DNA of 64,000 nucleotides from Actinomycetota bacterium. GTDB lineage: Bacteria; Actinomycetota; Thermoleophilia; Solirubrobacterales; 70-9. Shown piece by piece: positions 8,900 through 14,974 of the stretch. The notes beneath the pieces are model-generated. The model did not search any database and had not been told where the DNA came from. It was given only the letters and a program-made list of their open reading frames with translations. Made by a program: the position numbers and the translations under genes. The stretch is from the NCBI GenBank assembly GCA_018268415.1, contig JAFDWO010000018.1:1-64000 (forward strand). Reading direction: 5' to 3'. Positions within the stretch are counted from its first letter, which is position 1; every line of letters begins with the position of its first letter.

Positions 8900-9533
8900 T
8901 TGGGACGCCGCCCTCGACGCAGCCGAGTGGGAAGCGTGGCTCGCCTCGACCGACCATTTCGGTGTCCTCGCCGTCGGCAACCTCGACCCCGCGCAAGCCC
9001 CGGTGCTGGTGCCGACGCACTTCACCCCCGCCGGCGACGAGCTCCTCTTCCACCTGGCCCGGCCGAATCCGGTCTGGCCGCACCTGGAGGCCGCGGCCGA
9101 GGTACGACTGGCGGTAATCGGCGACTACGCCTATATCCCGACCTACTGGCGCGCCAAGGCGGGTGGTCCCGACGAGGACGGTGTACCGACCAGCTACTAC
9201 GCAGCCGTGCAGTTCTTCTGTCGACCCCGGGTCATCGACGACCCCGAGAGCAAGGTCGAGATCCTCGATGCCCAGCTCGCCGACCTTCAACCGGAGGGAC
9301 GACACGCAAGGGTGGACGCGGACGAGCCGCCCTACGGACGCATGCTCTCCGGTATCCGCGGGGTACGACTGGCGGTGCTGCGGGTCGACGCCAAGTTCAA
9401 GTACGACGACGCCAACCCGGTCGAACATCGCGAACGAGTCGCCCGGAACCTCGATGACCGCGGCCACGGGCTCGACGCCGGGGCCGCGGCACAGCAGCGG
9501 CGCCGACTCGCCGCGATCGGCAACTGGCATTAG
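8886..9533 (+). CDS. PaiB-type FMN-binding split-barrel protein
   Basis: 215 residues of the PaiB family (negative regulator of sporulation/degradative enzymes in Bacillus; FMN-binding split barrel). Family hallmarks are HFGVLAVG, VPTHFTP, LLFHLARPNPVWPHL and the AYIPTYW and PTSYYAAVQFFCRP motifs. AAGGAGG precedes ATG 8886. Last gene of the XRE-cupin operon; a hairpin repeat follows its stop by about 30 nt. Confidence 0.85.
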   Translation: MLIHDWDAALDAAEWEAWLASTDHFGVLAVGNLDPAQAPVLVPTHFTPAGDELLFHLARPNPVWPHLEAAAEVRLAVIGDYAYIPTYWRAKAGGPDEDGVPTSYYAAVQFFCRPRVIDDPESKVEILDAQLADLQPEGRHARVDADEPPYGRMLSGIRGVRLAVLRVDAKFKYDDANPVEHRERVARNLDDRGHGLDAGAAAQQRRRLAAIGNWH

Positions 9534-9562
9534 TACCCGCCACTCGCCCGACGATGGCCCCG

Positions 9563-9612
9563 AGCAGCAGAAAGGGCCTGCTTTGCGGGCCTTTACGCAT
9601 AGCGGGGCGACG
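9563..9612. repeat. Hairpin repeat (copy 1), probable terminator
   Basis: A stem AAAGGGCCTGC/GCGGGCCTTT with TTT loop follows the PaiB gene, then ACGCATAGCGGGGCGACG. The unit recurs almost unchanged at 62892-62943 (22 nt identical in the left part). A looser relative lies at 35322. It probably terminates the XRE-cupin operon. Confidence 0.6.
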
Positions 9613-9615
9613 CAG

Positions 9616-9664
9616 TATTTTCCATATTGGAAAGTTCGCGCTACACTTTCCAATATGGAAAATA
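9616..9664. promoter_or_regulatory. Twin-palindrome operator overlapping a start codon
   Basis: A 20-nt perfect inverted repeat (9616-9635 and 9645-9664) encloses a 9-nt spacer. Each arm is itself a 15-bp palindrome (TTTCCATATTGGAAA and TTTCCAATATGGAAA), so there are two dyad sites 28 bp apart. The downstream ATG (9655) lies inside the second site. The low-GC block stands out sharply from its surroundings. The MarR-like regulator two genes on is the obvious ligand. Confidence 0.8.
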
Positions 9665-10227
9665 TGAATGATCTTCCGGCTCCCGAGGAAGCGTCCGCCG
9701 CCCTGCACGAGGCCGAAGCGTCGCGCTCGGCGTTGGCAGCCCGGCTCGTCGTTCCGCCCTCCTCGCTCGGGTTGCTCGGCCTGGCCGTCGCCGCGCAGAT
9801 CGCCCTGACCGCCGTGGGTCTGGGTCAGGATCAGGGGCAGGCTCTGGACCATGTGTGGCTGGTGGGTGTCGGGGTCGTGGTGTTCTCCGTCGCGGCAGGC
9901 CTCCAACTGGCTCTGTTCCGGCAACGCAGCGGCGTCTGGCTCGGCGGGCTCGCCAGCCGCGTCACCTTCGGCACGTCGACCGCCGCATCGACCTCCTACG
10001 CGTTGGCAATGGGGGGCGCGATCTGGGCGGCCTACGAAGGCGCCTGGGCCCTATGTGCCGTGGCCGCGGGTGCCGGTGGTGCCGCGTATGTCCTCAGCGG
10101 CCTGTACTGGGTACGCGCCTACCGGGCGCGGCCCGACCGCCACGCGCGCGGCGAGCCGGCCCTCCTGCTCGCCGCGATCGCGGCTGTGGCGATCGTCGGC
10201 CTCGTGACCTTGATCCTCGACCACTGA
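9655..10227 (+). CDS. Small integral membrane protein, regulator-coupled
   Basis: 190 residues with a charged N-terminus and four or five hydrophobic segments (about 35-55, 64-86, 103-125, 128-148, 168-188). No family was recognised beyond general resemblance to membrane proteins that precede small MarR/PadR-like regulators. Starts at 9655 and 9664 are both possible and both overlap the operator. No Shine-Dalgarno sequence exists, so leaderless translation is likely. The winged-helix gene follows after 2 nt. Confidence 0.7.
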   Translation: MENMNDLPAPEEASAALHEAEASRSALAARLVVPPSSLGLLGLAVAAQIALTAVGLGQDQGQALDHVWLVGVGVVVFSVAAGLQLALFRQRSGVWLGGLASRVTFGTSTAASTSYALAMGGAIWAAYEGAWALCAVAAGAGGAAYVLSGLYWVRAYRARPDRHARGEPALLLAAIAAVAIVGLVTLILDH

Positions 10228-10229
10228 CG

Positions 10230-10514
10230 GTGGCCTTGGACCCGAACCTCCAGGCGCCGGCGCGGCTCACGCTGATGACCACGCTCACCGCGGTGTCCAG
10301 GGCCGAGTTCTCCACGCTGCGCGATCATCTGCAGGTCAGCGACTCGGTGCTCTCCAAGCACATCGGCGCCCTTGCGAAGCTCGACTACGTCAGCAGCCGC
10401 AAGGGCGTTCATCGAGGTCGACGCACCACGTGGATCGCGCTCACCACGACCGGCCGTGCGGCGCTCAGCTCCCACGTCGCGACGCTCCGGCAGCTCATCG
10501 CGGGTGTCGACTAG
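10230..10514 (+). CDS. MarR-like winged-helix regulator
   Basis: 94-residue single winged-helix domain. A LTLMTTLTAVSRAEFSTL helix is followed by the recognition helix DSVLSKHIGALAKLDYVSSR, then a basic wing (KGVHRGRRTTWIALTTTGR). It has the size of the short transcriptional-regulator family that pairs with membrane proteins. GTG start 2 nt after the membrane-protein stop. Probably autoregulates through the twin palindrome upstream of the operon. Confidence 0.85.
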   Translation: MALDPNLQAPARLTLMTTLTAVSRAEFSTLRDHLQVSDSVLSKHIGALAKLDYVSSRKGVHRGRRTTWIALTTTGRAALSSHVATLRQLIAGVD

Positions 10515-10660
10515 GGTCGCGCCCGCGCCGCGCTGGACCGGAGTCGGATAGGGATTCCTGTTAAATAGGCCCTCCAGCCTGCGACAGCGTCGCGGCCGGG
10601 TCGGTGCACTGTCTGGGTTGCGGCCGACTACCACGCCGTGAGGCTCACGAAAGGGATGCG

Positions 10661-11611
10661 ATGCTCAGAGTTAGGACCCGTCTCCGTCCCCCGGTCCTGC
10701 TGATCGCCGTGGTCGGCGCGCTTCTCGCCTTTGCCGCCACCGCGAGCGCGGAAGTCAGGACGGGTGAAACGTCAGCGGTCTTCGGACGCGCCACTTCTCC
10801 CGAAGCCACGCTCGTCAAAGGAGACGTGTCGTATGACACGACCGCCGGGACGGTGACCTTCAACGTCACGACGGCAGCCGCACCACATCCCAAAAACGAA
10901 AAAGGCGAACTGTCCAGCATCTTGATGAATGCCGCCCTTTTCACGACCTCGGGGGAATGCGCCTCCACGCTCAGAACCCTGCAGTCCGCCGGGGCCAACG
11001 GGTCTCCGGTTCTGGCGATCCCGTACGAATACGCTGAACCGACCATCACCGTCGCTAAGTTCGGCGACCCCCTGGGCGCCGGTTACGTGCCGATCGGGGC
11101 AGCCGAAAAGACCGTGGCCGGGACGACGACGACCTTCTCGGTCCTGTCTACCTATCTCGTCGCACAGACCTTCAACTGCGCAATCGTGTACGCGGGAGAT
11201 ATGGAAGCGTCAACTCTCATCGGCTTCCCGATCAAGGGTCCACCGCCGCCCCCATCCTCACCCGCACCGATCCCCGCGCCCGCACCGGCGCCCACTTCCC
11301 CTGCGCTCTCGATCGCCAAGGTGAAACCGTTGAAGCTGAAGGTCGGCAAGTCGAGGAAGCTCGAGATGACGGTCACCAACACCGGCACCGCGGCGACCAC
11401 GCAGGGCTCACTTCGGGTCAAACCCATAGAAGACGTCCGGGTCCGACCCGAAAAGCAGAAACTGCCCTCGCTCGCCCCTACCGAATCATGGACGGTCTCA
11501 TTCCGCGTGGAACTGACCAAAAAGGCGAAGAAAAGCTCGACGCTCTCCGTCACCGGCGCCGCGGGCGGCGTCACCGCCAAAAGCTCCCTCGTGATCAAAC
11601 TCCAGGAATAA
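10661..11611 (+). CDS. Secreted protein with proline-rich linker and CARDB-like C-domain
   Basis: 316 residues. A Sec signal peptide (RTRLRPPVLLIAVVGALLAF, cleavage near ATASA-E) leads to an unrecognised N-domain of about 190 residues with two cysteines (FTTSGECAST, AQTFNCAIVY). A Pro/Ala linker (GPPPPPSSPAPIPAPAPAP) follows, then a roughly 90-residue beta-domain beginning SIAKVKPLKLKVGKSRKLEMTVTNTG, which resembles CARDB/NPCBM-type adhesion modules. ATG 10661 follows AAAGGGA. Function unknown; likely cell-surface. Glu and Lys codons favour GAA/AAA, unlike the cytoplasmic genes nearby. Confidence 0.7.
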   Translation: MLRVRTRLRPPVLLIAVVGALLAFAATASAEVRTGETSAVFGRATSPEATLVKGDVSYDTTAGTVTFNVTTAAAPHPKNEKGELSSILMNAALFTTSGECASTLRTLQSAGANGSPVLAIPYEYAEPTITVAKFGDPLGAGYVPIGAAEKTVAGTTTTFSVLSTYLVAQTFNCAIVYAGDMEASTLIGFPIKGPPPPPSSPAPIPAPAPAPTSPALSIAKVKPLKLKVGKSRKLEMTVTNTGTAATTQGSLRVKPIEDVRVRPEKQKLPSLAPTESWTVSFRVELTKKAKKSSTLSVTGAAGGVTAKSSLVIKLQE

Positions 11612-11673
11612 TCGACAACAGACCCGTGTTTCCCCCGATGCGGGTCGAGCGCCGCCAGGTCACGCTGGGACAC

Positions 11674-12468
11674 ATGACCCGCAGGCTCCTCGTCCTCCTC
11701 CTCGCCGCGCTTGCCGTGATGGCCTGCGGGGCTGCAAGCGCCGAGGCAACGATCTTCAGTCGCACGGCCTGGGATGTCTCGATCGACGGCAAGCAGACGG
11801 TGAGGTGGAGCTTCGCCGCCGAAAAGCCCGAGAACTGCAGCTCCTACTACGGGACGGCGAGCGAAGAAGCCGTTGGCTCGGGTTCGATCAGCATGTCGTT
11901 CGCGACGAAAAAGAAACAGCCGCTCTGGGCCGAAACGTATCTCAGCGGTCACAAGCTCAAGTTCATGTCGTTCTCCACCGACGGCTGGCAGATCCCGGCG
12001 GTCTTCACCGAGAAGGGCAAGTTCTCGGTCACCCCCGGGATGCCTTGCGGCTCGAAGCCTGGCGATCCGACGCCGCTGCCACGGGTTGCCGACACCAGCG
12101 AATGCGGGACCGTGAACACGACGATGGGGCCCTACCTCTCCTGGGAACGTGGCAAGTTCCAGCTCCTCGGCGGCATCGAACCCACCTTCCTCCCGGAACG
12201 CTGCCCCGGCCCCTTCGAGCTGGAAATGTGGGTCGACTCGGACGCTCCCTGCCTGCCGAAGGAAGGGATGAGCGGGATCGAAGGCTCTCCTCTGCAGGAG
12301 CTGACCGTCAAGGTGGGCTCCGACGAATTCTTCAAGGGCAAGACGTTCGACGTCGATGCGAACGAGAAGTTCCAGTGCGAGTTCCCATCCCATTGGGAAG
12401 GCGAACCGCCGCTGAAGCTGCTCCTCCAGACCAAGTACCAGGTCACCTTCAAGCCGCGCAGTCACTAG
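11674..12468 (+). CDS. Secreted cysteine-containing hypothetical protein
   Basis: 264 residues. The N-terminal export signal TRRLLVLLLAALAVMACGAA ends in ASA-EA. VMAC is a weak lipobox, so lipoprotein status is doubtful. The mature part has six or more cysteines and no recognised domain. An upstream in-frame ATG at 11638 would add 12 residues before the signal peptide and is less likely. It follows the preceding secreted gene by about 60 nt and abuts the PH-like gene (ATG directly after TAG), suggesting one transcript. Confidence 0.65.
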   Translation: MTRRLLVLLLAALAVMACGAASAEATIFSRTAWDVSIDGKQTVRWSFAAEKPENCSSYYGTASEEAVGSGSISMSFATKKKQPLWAETYLSGHKLKFMSFSTDGWQIPAVFTEKGKFSVTPGMPCGSKPGDPTPLPRVADTSECGTVNTTMGPYLSWERGKFQLLGGIEPTFLPERCPGPFELEMWVDSDAPCLPKEGMSGIEGSPLQELTVKVGSDEFFKGKTFDVDANEKFQCEFPSHWEGEPPLKLLLQTKYQVTFKPRSH

Positions 12469-12894
12469 ATGGACGCGGCTATCGTCGAGCGCGAAAAGGA
12501 TCTGCTGCCCTTCGGCTGGGGCCGCTTCGGCAAGTCGCTGGAGAAGCTGCCTGAGCTGCTCGGGCCAGAGGAGGAGTTGCTCGCCGCCTGCGTCGGCCTC
12601 AACCCGACCTTCGAGCACCGCTCGATCACCCTGGCCGGCGGCCTTCGCGAGTTGACCAAGAGCACCAACGTCGTCCTCGCCGCGACCGACCGGCGCCTGC
12701 TGCTGATCGCCACCGGTGCCGGCGGCGCCCCGCGGGAGCACAGCGAGCTTGCCTACGAGGGGATGAAGGTCGAGAAGGCCGGCAAGCGCGAGCTGAAGCT
12801 GACCTGGCCGGAAGGGTCGATGCTGATCAAGGGGATGGCCAAGCCGATGCTCCCTTCGTTCGAAGGGGCGCTTCAAGGGCGGCTGGCGGGATGA
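12469..12894 (+). CDS. Small PH-like domain protein
   Basis: 141 residues. A helical start (FGKSLEKLPELLGPEEELLA) precedes beta-strand pattern VVLAATDRRLLLIATG, as in bacterial PH-fold (YokE/SHOCT-associated) proteins. No signal peptide, so cytoplasmic. It begins immediately after the previous stop and overlaps the next start (ATGA). Family call is tentative and function unknown. Confidence 0.55.
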   Translation: MDAAIVEREKDLLPFGWGRFGKSLEKLPELLGPEEELLAACVGLNPTFEHRSITLAGGLRELTKSTNVVLAATDRRLLLIATGAGGAPREHSELAYEGMKVEKAGKRELKLTWPEGSMLIKGMAKPMLPSFEGALQGRLAG

Positions 12895-13664
12895 GCAGGC
12901 TGCGCGGCAGGCTCACCTACGCGAACGTCACCGCGACGCTCTCCCTCTTCCTCCTCCTCGCCGGCGGCTCCGCGGTCGCCGCCAGGCAAATGTTGCCGAA
13001 GAACACCGTCGGCACCGCGCAGATCAAGAACGGCGCCGTCACCGGGGCGAAGATCAGGAACGGCGCGGTAACCGGGGCGAAGGTTCAGGTCGCGACCCTG
13101 GGGACCGTGCCGAATGCAGGTCATGCGACCAGCGCGGACCGAGCCGTCACCGCCGACCGGGCGGTCAGCGCGGACCGGGCTGTGGCCGCGGACCGGGCGG
13201 TCAGCGCCGACCGGGCGGCAAGCGCCGATCACGCCACCAGCGCTGACAGCGCGGCGAGCGCCGCTGCGCTCGCGGGCGTGCCCGCGGCGCGCTACCTCAC
13301 CAACGGCTCGGTTCTCGGTGCGGGCGAAACAGAGGTCGGCGGCTGGGGCGCCTCGGGGGCGAGCGGGTCCTTCGCCACCGCGGTGATCGACTTCTTTCCC
13401 AAGCTCGGCCGCGAGATCCCCGCCGCCGACTTGGTCTTCCAGCCGGTCGAAAGCTCCTCCGCCAACTGCCCGGGGCCGCGCCAGGCCGCGCCAGGCTTCC
13501 TCTGCATCTACGCCGCGTTCCAGAACGGGCTGACGTTCGAAGGCTTCCGCAGCGCCTTCTCGAGCTCGACCGCACCGGCCGGGCCGGAGAGCGTTCTGAT
13601 GGTCTTCACCAGCACCGCCTCGTTCGGGACCGCCCGCGGCTCCTGGGCCTACCAGGAACCCTGA
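12891..13664 (+). CDS. LPKN-type exported protein with hexapeptide repeat
   Basis: 257 residues. A short basic start and hydrophobic segment (ATLSLFLLLAGGSAVAA) lead to LPKNTVGTAQIKNGAVTGAKIRNGAVTGAK-like repeats, a hallmark of a large family in Thermoleophilia and other soil actinobacteria. Residues 78-125 are eight six-residue repeats (consensus RAVSAD). A C-terminal globular part with two cysteines follows. The repeats resemble stalk segments of trimeric fibres (inference). Last gene of the 10661-13664 block, followed by a strong terminator. Confidence 0.75.
   Translation: MSRLRGRLTYANVTATLSLFLLLAGGSAVAARQMLPKNTVGTAQIKNGAVTGAKIRNGAVTGAKVQVATLGTVPNAGHATSADRAVTADRAVSADRAVAADRAVSADRAASADHATSADSAASAAALAGVPAARYLTNGSVLGAGETEVGGWGASGASGSFATAVIDFFPKLGREIPAADLVFQPVESSSANCPGPRQAAPGFLCIYAAFQNGLTFEGFRSAFSSSTAPAGPESVLMVFTSTASFGTARGSWAYQEP
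13122..13265 (+). repeat. Eight in-frame 18-bp repeats (hexapeptide xAxxAD)
   Basis: The gene segment repeats an 18-bp unit related to GACCGGGCGGTCAGCGCG, encoding RAVSAD and variants (HATSAD, RAVTAD, RAVAAD, RAASAD, SAASAA). Middle copies are almost identical at the DNA level, so copy number may vary by slippage. Confidence 0.85.
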
Positions 13665-13684
13665 GCACTGCCACCGGGGAGAGA

Positions 13685-13725
13685 GAAGCGCCCCCCGAGC
13701 GCCGGTCGCGTTCGGGGGGCGCTTC
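13685..13725 (+). terminator. Strong 14-bp hairpin terminator
   Basis: GAAGCGCCCCCCGA pairs perfectly with TCGGGGGGCGCTTC (13712-13725) around a 13-nt loop, about 20 nt after the LPKN gene stop. Confidence 0.8.
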
Positions 13726-13847
13726 CGCTTCCTATTGCTAGGTGGTTGATTCCACGGGGCGGTGGCCGAGCACGGTGCCGGCGCGACCCCGGCCCCCCCA
13801 CCCGTCCGAGATGCCCCCGACCCCGGCCACCCCACCCGTCCGAGATG

Positions 13848-13905
13848 GTCCCGGGCGCCTCATGGCGCTCCTGGCAGGCTGTGAGCGCCATGAGGCGCCC
13901 GGGAC
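13848..13905 (-). repeat. Hairpin with constant loop, minus-strand copy
   Basis: 23-bp perfect stem with plus-strand loop CTGGCAGGCTGT, the reverse complement of ACAGCCTGCCAG. Identical to the 31-86 hairpin in opposite orientation. Confidence 0.9.
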
Positions 13906-14138
13906 GGGAGGGGTCGCGGGGAAGGCGGGCACAGGGACGGGAGGGGGTCGTGAAAGAGGCGGGACAGGGACGGGAGGGGGTCGTGAAAAAGGCGGGACAG
14001 GATGGGGGAAGTCGGACTCACGTGACGGGTCCGTGCGGGAGAGGCCACACCTGGGCCCGATCGGTCACAAAGACGCCGGGAACGTCACCCTTTCCGCAGT
14101 CTTCGGTCTCTTTTCGGGCCTGGAAGGAGGGCCCGGGA

Positions 14139-14190
14139 ACGCGTTCCGTACTTTGACCCTGCCATGGCAGGGTCAAAGTACGGAACGCGT
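14139..14190. repeat. 52-nt perfect palindrome
   Basis: The sequence from ACGCGTTCCGTACTTTGACC to its mirror image is a perfect palindrome centred on CCATGG, with no unpaired loop base. It has no U-tract and no gene within several hundred bases. Confidence 0.95.
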
Positions 14191-14338
14191 CCGTGAGCGT
14201 TGGACAACACGGGAGGAGGCGTGGAGTTCCCTACGTCTCCGTGACGGGGTCTCCCTTCCGTGACGGTCCCGTCACGGAACGGTCGCACCCTCCGGCCCCC
14301 GGACGCCGGGATCGGGGGGTCCGTGGGAAGCGCGTCGA

Positions 14339-14363
14339 GTTTTGGTTGCCGTGCAACCAAAAC
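14339..14363. repeat. 11-bp hairpin with CGT loop
   Basis: GTTTTGGTTGC pairs perfectly with GCAACCAAAAC around CGT, an AT-rich stem in very GC-rich surroundings, inside element E2. Confidence 0.8.
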
Positions 14364-14501
14364 CAAACACGGAGATCCTTGAGCAATGACGAAGGTGGGA
14401 GGAAGGGTGACGTTCCCGGCGCCTTCGTGACGAGGCCCCCGTCCGGTGAGGGATCCGTCACACCTCCCGACCCCCGGGGGCCGGGATCAGGGGGTCCGTG
14501 A

Positions 14502-14553
14502 GGCCCCCGCGGGGGATCCGCCTCGTACTCGCCCGCATCCTCCCGCGGGGGCC
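14502..14553. repeat. 12-bp GC hairpin with long loop
   Basis: GGCCCCCGCGGG (14502-14513) pairs with CCCGCGGGGGCC (14542-14553). GGAT and ATCC at the loop base can extend it. Confidence 0.65.
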
Positions 14554-14586
14554 TTCCGTGCTTCCGCCGCCCGCTCCCCGCACCCC

Positions 14587-14638
14587 CGGCCGTCTCGGCC
14601 ATGGCCACAGCCTGCCAGGGCCGTGGACGAGACGGCCG
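14587..14638 (+). repeat. Constant loop on an unrelated stem
   Basis: An 11-bp perfect outer stem (CGGCCGTCTCG/CGAGACGGCCG), a mismatch, then 8 pairs (one G-T) enclose ACAGCCTGCCAG, the same 12-nt loop as in the other two hairpins. The stem sequence is different, so pairing and loop are conserved while the stem is not. Confidence 0.85.
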
Positions 14639-14808
14639 CATCCCTTTGCGCAGTGGGCGACAGCTCGAGCGGGCCGGGGCCCTTTCCCTCCCGGGCGACA
14701 GCTCGAGGGGGTCGGGGCCCTTTCCCGGGCGCCAGCTTGAGGGGGCCGCGGCCCTTTCCCCCGGGCGCCGGCTTGAGACGGCCGCATCCCTTTCCGCCCA
14801 CGGGCGCC
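14629..14808 (+). repeat. Five degenerate 34-38-nt tandem repeats
   Basis: Units share the order GAG...GGCCG..CCCTTT...GGGCGNCNGCTYGAG. First and last units are the most alike (GACGGCCGCATCCCTTT). Spacing is irregular and there is no spacer diversity of CRISPR type. Confidence 0.7.
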
Positions 14809-14840
14809 CCCCGACCCAGCCCTATCCTTCCCCAAACCCA

Positions 14841-14885
14841 CCGCTGAAGGGGTTTGGTCCCATGAGGACCAAACCCCTTCAGCGG
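14841..14885. repeat. 20-bp perfect hairpin with CATGA loop
   Basis: CCGCTGAAGGGGTTTGGTCC pairs perfectly with 14866-14885 around CATGA, 20 nt inside the right end of element E2. It mirrors the hairpin at 291-341, which is likewise the last hairpin before the end of its copy. Confidence 0.9.
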
Positions 14886-14974
14886 GCGCCGGCTTCCGCG
14901 GGTCCCCCGTGGAATCAGCCATCCAGGCCGTGAGGCCCGGCTATGGAAACCGCCAAACGTTGGCGATCACACCA

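Larger units (their letters stand above)
13738..14926. repeat. Complete hairpin-rich non-coding element (E2) with inverted ends
   Basis: 1189 bp between two convergent genes with no credible CDS. Its ends are inverted repeats: CTAGGTGGTTGATTCCACGG (13738 on) matches the complement of the right end (14905-14926) in 19 of 22 positions, and the E1 end in 20 of 22. Inside are CTCGGACGGG-type repeats, a 33-nt direct repeat (13931-13999), at least six hairpins including a 52-nt perfect palindrome, and five degenerate 34-38-nt tandem repeats. It encodes no transposase. It could be a non-autonomous mobile element or a structured-RNA locus; family unknown to me. Confidence 0.75.

Noticed and set aside
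379-13738. Whole segment between E1 and E2 as one transposon
   Set aside because: The repeats are inverted, but the genes inside are unrelated functional groups and no transposase is present.
13742-14263. Open frames inside the hairpin element as genes
   Set aside because: They are made of repeat translations (Arg/Gly/Pro), lack ribosome sites and are interrupted by the hairpins.
14629-14808. Tandem repeats as a CRISPR array
   Set aside because: Repeats are degenerate, contiguous and without unique spacers; no cas genes in the window.
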